Source: JAURVT01 sp049059935 (lineage in GTDB: Bacteria; Actinomycetota; Actinomycetes; Propionibacteriales; Nocardioidaceae). From it: 64,000 nucleotides of DNA. The translations under genes and the position numbers were made by a program. The notes beneath the pieces were generated by a model. It saw only the letters and a list, made by a program, of their open reading frames with translations, searched no databases and was not told where the DNA came from. The stretch lies in contig NZ_JBMGQR010000011.1 of assembly GCF_049059935.1 (NCBI RefSeq), positions 1 through 64,000 of the forward strand. Reading direction: 5' to 3'. Position 1 is the stretch's first letter, and every line of letters begins with the position of its first letter. Shown piece by piece: positions 8,687 to 16,734 of this stretch.

Positions 8687-9355
8687 TCAGCCGACGAGCG
8701 CGCGCAGCGCCGAGGTGAAGAAGCCGAGGCCGTCGGTGCCCGGGCCGCAGAGGTCCTCCACCGCGTGCTCGGGGTGGGGCATCAGGCCGACGACGTTGCC
8801 GGCGGCGTTGCGGATGCCCGCGATGTCGCGCAGCGAGCCGTTGGGGTTGCCGCCGAGGTAGCGGGCCACCACGTGGCCCTCGCCCTCGAGGGCGTCGAGC
8901 GTGGCCTCGTCGGCGACGAAGCCGCCCTCGCCGTTCTTGAGCGGGACGACGATCTCCTGGCCGGTCTCGTACGAGCCGGTCCAGGCGCTGGTGGAGTCCT
9001 CGATGCGCAGGCGCTGGTCGCGGCAGACGAACTTCTGGTGGTCGTTGCGCACGAGCGCACCGGGCAGCAGGTGGCTCTCGCAGAGGATCTGGAAGCCGTT
9101 GCAGATGCCGAGCACGGGCAGGCCGCGATGGGCCGCGTCGACGACCTCGCTCATCACCGGCGCGAAGCGGGCGATCGCGCCGCAGCGCAGGTAGTCGCCG
9201 TACGAGAAGCCGCCGGGCAGCACCACGGCGTCGACGTCCTGCAGGTCGTGGTCGCCGTGCCACAGGGCGACGGGGTCGCCGCCGGCGAGGCGGACGGCGC
9301 GCTGCGCGTCGACGTCGTCGAGGGAGCCGGGGAACGTGACGACGCCGATCCTCAC
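8687..9355 (-). CDS. purQ: Phosphoribosylformylglycinamidine synthase, glutaminase subunit PurQ
   Basis: A 222-residue class I glutamine amidotransferase that hydrolyses glutamine and supplies ammonia to PurL. MRIGVVTFPGSLDD opens the protein (read as M from GTG 9355), GICNGFQIL carries the nucleophilic cysteine, and GLMPHPEHAVE carries the His/Glu of the triad. The GTG start overlaps the purS TGA by four bases, so the two are translationally coupled. Length is normal for the family. Confidence 0.96.
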   Translation of the reverse strand: MRIGVVTFPGSLDDVDAQRAVRLAGGDPVALWHGDHDLQDVDAVVLPGGFSYGDYLRCGAIARFAPVMSEVVDAAHRGLPVLGICNGFQILCESHLLPGALVRNDHQKFVCRDQRLRIEDSTSAWTGSYETGQEIVVPLKNGEGGFVADEATLDALEGEGHVVARYLGGNPNGSLRDIAGIRNAAGNVVGLMPHPEHAVEDLCGPGTDGLGFFTSALRALVG

Positions 9356-9597
9356 TGCTCGACCCTCACGGCGTAGTCCTCGATCACCGGGTTCGACAGC
9401 AGCGTCTCGGCGATCTGGCGCACCTCGGCCAGACGCTCCTCGGTGACCTCGCCGTCCACCTCGAGCTCGAAGCGCTTGCCCTGGCGGACGTCGCTGATGC
9501 CGCCGAACCCGAGCCGCGGGAGGGCGCCGTGGACGGCCTTGCCCTGCGGGTCGAGGATCTCGGGCTTGAGCATGACGTCGACGACGACGCGGGCCAC
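9352..9597 (-). CDS. purS: Phosphoribosylformylglycinamidine synthase subunit PurS
   Basis: 81 residues, the size of PurS, the small dimeric subunit that holds PurQ and PurL together in the FGAM synthase complex. VVVDVMLKPEILDPQGKAV at the N-terminus and LLSNPVIEDYAV near the end are the family signatures. GTG 9597 was chosen over the upstream ATG at 9630 because AGGAG lies 6 bases before it. A TAGACT -10 element (9636-9641) would start a short leader. First gene of the purS-purQ-small membrane protein operon. Confidence 0.95.
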   Translation of the reverse strand: MARVVVDVMLKPEILDPQGKAVHGALPRLGFGGISDVRQGKRFELEVDGEVTEERLAEVRQIAETLLSNPVIEDYAVRVEQ

Positions 9598-9692
9598 GGG
9601 TCGCTCCTGGGATCGGCGGGGAACGGGCACCGCTGAGTCTAGGACCCCGAATTCGGTTGCCCGCCGCTGGCCCGGCGGCCAGGGTGGCCCGC

Positions 9693-10586
9693 GTGGAGAT
9701 GCACGTCGACCAGCTCACGGTGACGGCCGACGTCGTGCGGCGGCTCGTCGACGAGCAGCACCCGCGGTGGCGCCACCTGCCGGTGCGCGCGGTGGCGTCG
9801 CAGGGCACGGTGAACGCGATCTTCCGGCTCGGCGACGACCTCGCCGTCCGGCTCCCGCTGCAGGGGGACGACCCGGACGCGACGCGCGCGTGGCTGGAGT
9901 CCGAGCGCGACGCCATGGCCGAGCTCGCGGCGTCCACCACCGTGCCGACGCCCGTCCCGGTGGCGCTCGGCGAGCCGGGCGCGGGGTACCCGCTCCCCTG
10001 GGCGGTGCAGACCTGGCTGCCCGGGACGGACGCCACCGCCGACGACCCCGCGTCCTCGGTGGTGTTCGCGCGCGACATGGCGCGGCTCGTCCTCGACCTG
10101 CGGGCCGTCGACACCCGCGGCCGGCGGTTCGCCGGCGCCGGCCGGGGTGGGCACCTGCCCGACCACGACGCCTGGATGCAGGAGTGCCTGCGACGCAGCG
10201 CCCGCCTGCTCGACGTCCACCGGCTCGGACTGCTCTGGGACGAGCTGCGCGTCCTGCCGCGTGAGGACCCCGACGGCATGACGCACGGCGACCTGGTCCC
10301 GGGCAACGTCCTCGTCGCGGGCGGACGGCTGACCGGTGTGCTCGACGGCGGCGGCTTCGGACCGGCCGACCCGGCGCTCGACCTCGTCAGCGCGTGGCAC
10401 CTGCTCGACGCCGCCCCGCGGGAGGAGCTGCGACGCGCGCTGGGCCCGTCGGACCTGGAGTGGGCGCGCGGACGGGCGTGGGCGTTCCAGCAGGCGATGG
10501 GCCTGGTCTGGTACTACGAGCGGTCCAACCCGGGGATGAGCCGGCTGGGCCGCCGGACGCTCCGTCGACTGCTCGAGCGGGAGTGA
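9693..10586 (+). CDS. Aminoglycoside-phosphotransferase-family (APH) kinase-like protein
   Basis: 297 residues of the APH/choline-kinase fold, ATP-dependent phosphotransferases of small molecules. VNAIFRLGDDLAVRLPL is the N-lobe, and THGDLVPGNVLV is the catalytic loop with the Asp base. The metal-binding segment reads VLDGGGFGPADPALDL where most relatives have a D-F/W-G triplet; the Asp is kept but glycines follow. GTG 9693 sits 7 bases behind CAGGGT, which fits the local leaderless pattern; GTG 9684 or ATG 9699 are alternatives. Substrate unknown; resistance cannot be assumed. Confidence 0.8.
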   Translation: MEMHVDQLTVTADVVRRLVDEQHPRWRHLPVRAVASQGTVNAIFRLGDDLAVRLPLQGDDPDATRAWLESERDAMAELAASTTVPTPVPVALGEPGAGYPLPWAVQTWLPGTDATADDPASSVVFARDMARLVLDLRAVDTRGRRFAGAGRGGHLPDHDAWMQECLRRSARLLDVHRLGLLWDELRVLPREDPDGMTHGDLVPGNVLVAGGRLTGVLDGGGFGPADPALDLVSAWHLLDAAPREELRRALGPSDLEWARGRAWAFQQAMGLVWYYERSNPGMSRLGRRTLRRLLERE

Positions 10587-10590
10587 GGGC

Positions 10591-11157
10591 TCAGGCGGCG
10601 ACGGGGGCGTGGCCGTCGGCGAGCAGCCCGCCGAGGACGTCGCGGGCGCGGGCGCACCGGCTCTTGACGGTGCCCGCCGCGCACCCGAGCACCCGTGCGG
10701 TCTCCTCGACGCTGTAGCCCTGGAGGTAGACCATGACGACGGCCCGCTGCTGGGCGTCGGGCAGCGCGGCCACGGCGGCGCGGACGTCGAGCACGGTCTC
10801 GCGCTCGCTCGTCGGACCGGGCACCAGCTCGAGGTCGAGGCCGCGGACGGCGGGCCGCACGCGCTGGCGGCGGATGGCGTCGATGCAGGCGTTGACCACG
10901 ATGCGGTGCAACCAGGTGGTGACGGCGGAGTCGCCGCGGTAGCGGTGGGCCGACCCGAACGCCTTGACCATGGCGTCCTGCAGCGCGTCGGCGGCGTCCT
11001 CGCGGTCGCGCATGGTCCGGACGGCGACGGCCCAGAGGCGGTCCTGGTGGCGGCCGACGAGGTCGCCGAACGCGTGCGGGTCGCCCGCGACGTGACGGGC
11101 GAGCAGCTCGGCGTCGGTGGGGGTGCTGGCGGCCGTCGTGGCCGGGTGCGTGCTCAT
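10591..11157 (-). CDS. ECF RNA polymerase sigma factor (SigM-like)
   Basis: 188 residues. Region 2 shows the DREDAADALQDAMVKAF core-binding helix and the -10-recognising AVTTWLHRIVVNACID, which closely resembles mycobacterial SigM. Region 4 holds GYSVEETARVLGCAAGTVKSR, a helix-turn-helix for the -35 element. A small sigma factor of this type directs RNA polymerase to a stress regulon. ATG 11157 is preceded by a GGGTGGGG purine run. No anti-sigma gene lies next to it: the neighbours are a kinase and an acyl-CoA ligase. Confidence 0.88.
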   Translation of the reverse strand: MSTHPATTAASTPTDAELLARHVAGDPHAFGDLVGRHQDRLWAVAVRTMRDREDAADALQDAMVKAFGSAHRYRGDSAVTTWLHRIVVNACIDAIRRQRVRPAVRGLDLELVPGPTSERETVLDVRAAVAALPDAQQRAVVMVYLQGYSVEETARVLGCAAGTVKSRCARARDVLGGLLADGHAPVAA

Positions 11158-11244
11158 GCCCCCACCCTCGCGGCGGCCGCGTGGCCGTCGCATGGGTGCG
11201 CGTACTCAGATCGTGCGCCCGTGCCTACTCACCAGACACGAGTC

Positions 11245-11323
11245 GACGAACCACGGCACTCGGTCGCGGACCACGGCATCTCTGCCGTGGTCCGCGACCG
11301 TCCACCAGGAGAACCTGGTGAAC
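11245..11323. repeat. Intergenic double hairpin, family B copy 1
   Basis: Hairpin H1 is GGTCGCGGACCACGGC (11262-11277) paired with GCCGTGGTCCGCGACC (11284-11299), a perfect 16-base stem. Hairpin H2 is at 11300-11323 around an AGAA loop. A half copy (GACGAACCACGGC) precedes at 11245. It lies 12 bases behind the stop of the leftward acyl-CoA ligase gene. Other copies are at 28483, 33313 and 34487. Confidence 0.88.
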
Positions 11324-11335
11324 GAGCGGCCGCCG

Positions 11336-12910
11336 TCAGACGAGTTCTCTTTTGAGGATCTTGCCGGTGGAGGTCATGGGGAGCTCGTCGCGGAACTCGA
11401 TGACGCGGGGGTACTTGTAGCCCGCCATCTGCTCCCGGCCCCAGGCACGGAGCTCGTCCTCGGTGGTGGGGTCGCCGTCGGTCTTGATGACGAACGCCTT
11501 GATCTCCTCGCCGTGGGACTCGTCGGGGACGCCGACGACGGCGCACAGCGAGACCGCGGGGTGGCTCATCAGCACCTCCTCGATCTCGCGGGGGTACACG
11601 TTGAAGCCACCGCGGATGATCATGTCCTTGGAGCGGTCGACGATGTAGTACCAGCCGTCGTCGTCGCGTCGGGCGAGGTCGCCGGAGCGGAACCAGCCGT
11701 CCTGGATGACGGCCTCGGTGGCCTCGGGCCGGTTGTAGTAGCCCTTCATCACGTTGGGGCCCTTGATCGCGATCTCGCCGACGGTGTCGGCGCCCTCGAC
11801 CTCGTTCCAGTCGGTGTCGATCAGCTTCATCTCCACGCCGGGGATCGGCAGGCCGATCGACCCGGGGCGCGGGTCGGCGCCGTCGGGCGAGAAGCTCGCG
11901 ACGGGCGACGTCTCGGACAGGCCGTAGCCCTCGCGGATGGTGACGCCGAAGCGCTCGCCGAACTCGCGGTGGATCTCGACGGGCAGCGCGGAGCCGCCAG
12001 CGGAGCTGACCCGCAGGTTGGCCGCGATGGCCTTGACGTCGACGGTGTCGTCGAGCGCGCCGAGCAGGCCCCAGTACATGGTGGGGACGCCCGCGAAGTA
12101 GGTGATGCCCTCGGAGACCATCAGCCCGAGCGCCGCCTTGGCCTCGAAGCGCGGCAGCATCACGACGGTGCCGCCGAACGCGAACGCCCCGTTCTGCACG
12201 ACGGTCTGGCCGAAGGAGTGGAACAGGGGCAGCACGCACAGGTAGGTGTCGGGACGGTCGGCGCGCGCACCGAACAGCTCGTCGCCCACGAGCGCGTTGG
12301 AGCGCATGTTGGAGTGGCTCAGCTCGGCGCCCTTGGGCTGGCCGGTGGTGCCGGAGGTGTAGAGGATCACCGCGGTGTCGTCGTCGGCGACCTGGACGGT
12401 GTCGAACGTCGGCGGCTGCTGGGCCACCGCGGACCCGAAGGTCTCTGCGCCCTCGATGGGCGACGGGGCGGACGGGTCGACGGTGACGACGAAGAACTCG
12501 CGGCAGGACTCGACCTGCGTGAAGCCGTCGTGCCCGGCCTGGCCGATCGGCAGGTCGGCGGTGCCCTCGAACGCGAAGTACGCGACCGCGTCGGAGTCCT
12601 CGAGGTGGTAGGCGACCTCGCGGGCCTTGAGCAGGACGTTCAGCGGGACGACCGTCGCGCCGGCCTTGAGGATGCCGAAGTAGATGATCGTGAAGTGCGG
12701 GATGTTCGCGCACGACAGCGCCACCTTGTCGCCCGGCTGCACGCCGCGGGAGACCAGCAGGTTGGCCACCTGGGACGAGGCGGCGTCGACCTGGGCGTAG
12801 GTCAGGCGGGTGCCGCCGAGCACGATCGCGGTGCGATCGGCGTAGGCGGCGGCTGAGTCCTCGAGCAGCGCGGACAGGTTGGGCACGAAGGGCCTCCGGG
12901 TTGTCGTCAC
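11336..12910 (-). CDS. Long-chain fatty-acid--CoA ligase (AMP-forming)
   Basis: 524 residues of the ANL superfamily, which activates a carboxylic acid as acyl-AMP and transfers it to CoA. The AMP-binding P-loop LYTSGTTGQPKGAE, the adenine motif YGLSETSP, the hinge region DRSKDMIIRGGFNVYP and the catalytic lysine in STGKILKREL are all present. Full length, probably cytoplasmic or membrane-associated. It resembles actinobacterial FadD proteins of fatty-acid catabolism; chain-length preference is not readable. The GTG start lies inside a GTCAC-A-GTGAC palindrome and just downstream of a second palindrome, so repression by a TetR- or GntR-type regulator is likely. Confidence 0.92.
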   Translation of the reverse strand: MTTTRRPFVPNLSALLEDSAAAYADRTAIVLGGTRLTYAQVDAASSQVANLLVSRGVQPGDKVALSCANIPHFTIIYFGILKAGATVVPLNVLLKAREVAYHLEDSDAVAYFAFEGTADLPIGQAGHDGFTQVESCREFFVVTVDPSAPSPIEGAETFGSAVAQQPPTFDTVQVADDDTAVILYTSGTTGQPKGAELSHSNMRSNALVGDELFGARADRPDTYLCVLPLFHSFGQTVVQNGAFAFGGTVVMLPRFEAKAALGLMVSEGITYFAGVPTMYWGLLGALDDTVDVKAIAANLRVSSAGGSALPVEIHREFGERFGVTIREGYGLSETSPVASFSPDGADPRPGSIGLPIPGVEMKLIDTDWNEVEGADTVGEIAIKGPNVMKGYYNRPEATEAVIQDGWFRSGDLARRDDDGWYYIVDRSKDMIIRGGFNVYPREIEEVLMSHPAVSLCAVVGVPDESHGEEIKAFVIKTDGDPTTEDELRAWGREQMAGYKYPRVIEFRDELPMTSTGKILKRELV

Positions 12911-12949
12911 AGTGACACGGACGTGAGCGGGCTCACGCCTGTCATATTA
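12906..12949 (-). promoter_or_regulatory. Promoter and operators of the acyl-CoA ligase gene
   Basis: On the minus strand a TAATAT -10 hexamer (12944-12949) is followed by CGTGAGC-GG-GCTCACG (12922-12937), a perfect palindrome overlying the expected start of transcription. A second palindrome, GTCAC-A-GTGAC (12906-12916), covers the start codon. This layout suggests repression. The regulator is not in the window. Confidence 0.6.
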
Positions 12950-13025
12950 CCGACGCGTAGGAGACCCCCGACCACGGCTTGGGTGGCGCGTGGGACAGCC
13001 GTTCACGCGATCGACACACTACTAC

Positions 13026-13096
13026 CTCAAATTGAGTAGATCGTCATCGTCGAGGTGCTTTCGCGAGACCTCCCGGACGCGGCGCGTCCCTAGATT
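13026..13096 (+). promoter_or_regulatory. Upstream region of the exopolysaccharide operon
   Basis: The intergenic stretch 12911-13176 contains an AT-rich palindrome CTCAA-A-TTGAG (13026-13036), flanked by TAC and TAG, and a -10-like TAGATT (13091-13096). These are the only candidate control signals before the first gene at 13177. The palindrome could be an operator. A long leader of about 75 bases would follow. Confidence 0.4.
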
Positions 13097-13176
13097 TCGG
13101 GGCGTCAACGGCTCCTTCTCGGGAGGGGAGCCCGGCCCGGCTCCTCGCAGCCCCACACCCGCAACGGACCACTCCC

Positions 13177-15294
13177 GTGACCCTCATGGACGACCGCACG
13201 ACGGTCACCGTCACCGACCAGGCGCCGCCCCGCCGGCCCGCCCGCCGCCTGCGTCGCCGCTCCGAGCCGATCACCCCCCGCGGCTTCCGTCCCGACATCG
13301 AGGGCCTGCGCGCGATCGCCGTCCTCGCCGTGGTGGTCTACCACGCCGGGCTCGGCCTGCCCGGCGGCTACGTGGGCGTCGACGTCTTCTTCGTCATCTC
13401 CGGCTTCCTCATCACGCGGCAGCTCACGCGGTCGGTCGGCGAGCGCGGCTTCCGCGCCATCCCCACGTTCTACGCCCACCGCGTCCGTCGCCTCCTGCCC
13501 GCCGCCGTGGCCGTGGTGCTCGCGACGGTGGCCGCCGCCCGCGTCTGGGCGCCGCCGCTGCAGGTGCGCGGCATCGCGATGGACGGCCTGTTCACCACCT
13601 TCTACGGACTCAACTACCGGCTCGCCGTGCAGGGCACCGACTACCAGCACCTCGGCGTCGACGCCTCGCCGCTGCAGCACTTCTGGTCGCTCGCGGTGGA
13701 GGAGCAGTTCTACGTCGTGTGGCCGCTGACGATCGCGCTGGTCGTCGTCCTCGGACGTCGTCTCGCGCCGGGGCTGCTCGTCGCGGTGACGGTGGCCGCG
13801 GTCGCGGTGTCGTCGTGGTTCTCGGTGACGGTCACCCAGACGTCCGCGCCGTGGGCCTACTTCTCGCTGCACACCCGCGCGTGGGAGCTCGGGCTCGGCG
13901 AGCTGGTCGCCCTCACCGCCGGGCTCTGGGCGACGCTGCCCCGCCGCCTCGCCGGCCTGCTCGCCTGGGTCGGCCTCGCGGCGGTCGTCGCGAGCGCGGT
14001 GCTCTACACCGACGCGACCCCGTTCCCCGGGCACGCCGCCTGGCTGCCCGTCGGCGGCGCGGCGCTCGTCGTGGCCGCCGGCTGCGGCGGGCGGGTCGGC
14101 GCCGAGCGGGTGCTCGGCGAGCCGCTCATGCAGTGCCTCGGCCGGATCTCCTACTCCTGGTACCTGTGGCACTGGCCGATGCTCGTGCTCGCGCCCCACG
14201 TGGTCGGTCACGACCTGTCCGTGCTCGAGCGCGGCGTCGTCGTCTGGACCTCGCTGGTCGTCGCGCTGCTCTCGTTCTTCCTCGTCGAGGAGCCCGCCCG
14301 TCGGGCCGTGATGCCCGACGTCCGCTGGGCCGGGTTCGCCGTCGGGATGGCGGCGGCCGTCACCGCGGTCGTCGTGCTGGTGGTGGCGGTGCTGCCCGTC
14401 GCCCTCACCGGACGCGGCGCCGACTCCCGACTGACCGCCCTCGGCGGCTCCGACACCGGCACCTCGGCCCTGACGACGGCGCTCGCCGCCGGTCTCGACA
14501 CCCGCGAGGCGCCCGCCAACCTCACCCCGCGTCCCGACGTCGCCGCGCAGAGCCTGCCGCCGACGTCGCGCAACGGCTGCCACGCCGGTTTCACGAGCAC
14601 CGAGCGCCCGGCGTGCGAGTACGGCGACACGACGTCGGCGCGCACCGTGGTGCTGTTCGGCGACAGTCACGCCGAGCAGTGGCTGCCCGCACTCGACGTC
14701 CTCGGCCGCCAGAACGGCTTCAAGGTCGTCAGCTGGACCAAGTCCGCGTGCCCCGTCGCCGACCTCACCGTCCGCGACCCGGCCCTCAACCGCGACTACA
14801 CCGAGTGCGACACCTGGCGCGCCGAGACCGTCGCCGCGATCGCCGCGATGCAGCCGCGACGCGTGGTCGTCAGCCAGTCCGAGAACGTGGCGTCGAGCAG
14901 CGTCAGCCCGAAGGCGTTCGCCGCGGCGACCGTCCGGACCCTCGACGCGCTGAGGGAGCGCTCCGGCGCCCGGGTGGAGTACGTGCAGGACATCCCGATC
15001 CCGGGCTCGGACCTGCCGGGCTGCGTCGCGGCAAACCTCGACGACGTCCGCGCGTGCTCCTTCGACCGCGACGACGCCTACGCCTACCCCGCCCGCCACG
15101 CGGCCCTGCTCGACGCGGTGCCCGCCGCGGTCGAGAGCGCCGCCGACCCGGCCGACTGGTTCTGCACCGACGACGCCTGCCCGGCCGTCGTGGGCAACGT
15201 CCTGGTCTTCCGCAACGACTCCCACATGACCGTGCCCTACAGCCGCTGGCTCGCCCCCCAGCTGCAGGGCCTCGTCCCGCCGAAGGAGGGCTGA
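13177..15294 (+). CDS. OafA/YrhL-type membrane acyltransferase with C-terminal SGNH domain
   Basis: 705 residues. The first about 375 are an acyltransferase-3 domain with some ten membrane helices: FRPDIEGLRAIAVLAVVVYHAG (only REGION noted, key residues GLRA and YH), GVDVFFVISGFLI, and HFWSLAVEEQFYVVWP. A periplasmic/extracellular SGNH hydrolase-like domain follows from about residue 455, with VLFGDSHAEQW (catalytic GDSH) and the Asp/His pair in FRNDSHMTVP. Such two-domain proteins move acetyl groups across the membrane onto polysaccharides. It is first in an operon with a processive glycosyltransferase, a GH26 enzyme and UDP-glucose dehydrogenase, so it probably O-acetylates the polymer made there. 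ATG 13186 is an alternative start. Confidence 0.88.
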   Translation: MTLMDDRTTVTVTDQAPPRRPARRLRRRSEPITPRGFRPDIEGLRAIAVLAVVVYHAGLGLPGGYVGVDVFFVISGFLITRQLTRSVGERGFRAIPTFYAHRVRRLLPAAVAVVLATVAAARVWAPPLQVRGIAMDGLFTTFYGLNYRLAVQGTDYQHLGVDASPLQHFWSLAVEEQFYVVWPLTIALVVVLGRRLAPGLLVAVTVAAVAVSSWFSVTVTQTSAPWAYFSLHTRAWELGLGELVALTAGLWATLPRRLAGLLAWVGLAAVVASAVLYTDATPFPGHAAWLPVGGAALVVAAGCGGRVGAERVLGEPLMQCLGRISYSWYLWHWPMLVLAPHVVGHDLSVLERGVVVWTSLVVALLSFFLVEEPARRAVMPDVRWAGFAVGMAAAVTAVVVLVVAVLPVALTGRGADSRLTALGGSDTGTSALTTALAAGLDTREAPANLTPRPDVAAQSLPPTSRNGCHAGFTSTERPACEYGDTTSARTVVLFGDSHAEQWLPALDVLGRQNGFKVVSWTKSACPVADLTVRDPALNRDYTECDTWRAETVAAIAAMQPRRVVVSQSENVASSSVSPKAFAAATVRTLDALRERSGARVEYVQDIPIPGSDLPGCVAANLDDVRACSFDRDDAYAYPARHAALLDAVPAAVESAADPADWFCTDDACPAVVGNVLVFRNDSHMTVPYSRWLAPQLQGLVPPKEG

Positions 15295-15297
15295 GCC

Positions 15298-16734
15298 GTG
15301 TTCATCGCGATCCTGCAGCTGCGCCACACGATCCAGCAGGACGGGCACCTGTACCTGTTCTGCGCGTTCGTGCTGCTCACCTGGCTGGTCTGGCTGGCCA
15401 AGGTGGTGCTCTCCCGGGGCTACCGGCCTTGGACCGAGCCGCACGAGACGACCACGTCGGTCGTCATCCCGGTGGTGGACGAGCCGCTCGACCTGTTCCG
15501 CGAGGTGCTGCAGCGCATCGTCGACCAGGAGCCCACCGAGACCATCGTGGTCATCAACGGGCGACGCAACCCCGACCTCGAGAGCGTCTGCGAGGAGTTC
15601 GCCCCCGCGGTCCAGTGGACGTGGACGCCCGTCGCCGGCAAGCGCAACGCCGTGATGGTGGGCACCGAGGCGTCCGTCGGCGACGTGGTGGTGCTGGTCG
15701 ACAGCGACACGGTCTGGACCGACGGGACGCTGCCCGAGCTGGTCAAGCCGTTCAAGGACCCCACCGTCGGCGGCGTCACCACACGTCAGCGGATCCTCGA
15801 CCCGACCCGCACCTTCCTCACCCGCTGGGCCGACTGGCTCGAGAACACCCGCGTCCTCTATGCCATGCCCGCGCAGAGCCGTCTCGGCGCCGTCGGGTGC
15901 CTGCCCGGGCGCACGATCGCGTTCCGCCGGGCGGTGCTGGTCGACTCGATGCGCGACTTCATGGAGCAGAAGTTCCTCGGCGTCTTCATGGAGGTCTCCG
16001 ACGACCGGACGCTCACCAACCTCGCGCTCAAGCGCGGCTACAAGACCGTCTACCAGTCGACGAGCCTGGTCTACACCGACGCCCCGACGCGGCTGGGCAA
16101 GATGATGAAGCAACAGCTGCGGTGGTCGCGCGGGAGCCAGTACAACACCCTGCGGATGCTGCCCTGGATGCTCGGGCACACGCCGGTGCTGGCGTTCTTC
16201 TTCGTCTCCGACATCGTCATGCCGTTCCTGCTGCTGGCGGTCGTGACGGCGTGGGTCATCCGCTACGTCACGCACACCGGCGAGAACCTCTACGCGGGCC
16301 TGCTCGACCTCGGGCCCACCGAGCACGCCATCCCGGCGATCGTCGTGCTGACGATCGTCATGTCGACCCTCTCGATGTCGCTGCGCCAGCTGCGGCACAT
16401 CGAGGAGCGGCCCGTCGACCTGCTCCTCATGCCGCTGTACATCCTGTTCAGCTCGCTGTTCCTCATGCCGCTGCGCATGTACGGCTTCCTGCGCCTCGGC
16501 CACGTCGGCGGCTGGGGCACCCGCGCCGACGCCTACTCGGCCGACACCGAGACCGAGACGCCGCTCGAGCCGCACGGCCTCTCCGGCTCCACCCAGGTGG
16601 CCGCGCGCGTCGAGACGGCCACCCTGCGCTCCCCCGTCAACACCACGGGCGACCCCCGTGCCCTCGTCCCGTACCTCGTGGCCTCGGCCGCCGTCCTCCT
16701 CGGAGTCCTCTATGACGCCCAGCTCCTCCCCTGA
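15298..16734 (+). CDS. Processive GT2 glycosyltransferase, hyaluronan/cellulose-synthase-like
   Basis: 478 residues. One N-terminal membrane segment (about 16-38) precedes a cytoplasmic GT-A domain with VVIPVVDE, the metal/UDP site DSD (residues 135-137), and the processivity motif QQLRW (272-276). Three or four further membrane helices (about 295-395) would form the secretion channel, and a last hydrophobic stretch ends the protein. This is the architecture of hyaluronan-synthase-like enzymes that polymerise and export a polysaccharide in one step. A strong AAGGAGGG precedes GTG 15298, and the gene follows the acyltransferase by 3 bases. Ugd in the same operon points to a glucuronate-containing polymer; the second sugar is unknown. 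Confidence 0.87.
   Translation: MFIAILQLRHTIQQDGHLYLFCAFVLLTWLVWLAKVVLSRGYRPWTEPHETTTSVVIPVVDEPLDLFREVLQRIVDQEPTETIVVINGRRNPDLESVCEEFAPAVQWTWTPVAGKRNAVMVGTEASVGDVVVLVDSDTVWTDGTLPELVKPFKDPTVGGVTTRQRILDPTRTFLTRWADWLENTRVLYAMPAQSRLGAVGCLPGRTIAFRRAVLVDSMRDFMEQKFLGVFMEVSDDRTLTNLALKRGYKTVYQSTSLVYTDAPTRLGKMMKQQLRWSRGSQYNTLRMLPWMLGHTPVLAFFFVSDIVMPFLLLAVVTAWVIRYVTHTGENLYAGLLDLGPTEHAIPAIVVLTIVMSTLSMSLRQLRHIEERPVDLLLMPLYILFSSLFLMPLRMYGFLRLGHVGGWGTRADAYSADTETETPLEPHGLSGSTQVAARVETATLRSPVNTTGDPRALVPYLVASAAVLLGVLYDAQLLP

Noticed and set aside
9693..10586. Aminoglycoside resistance gene
   Set aside because: The APH fold is shared by many housekeeping kinases, and nothing in the sequence points to aminoglycosides.
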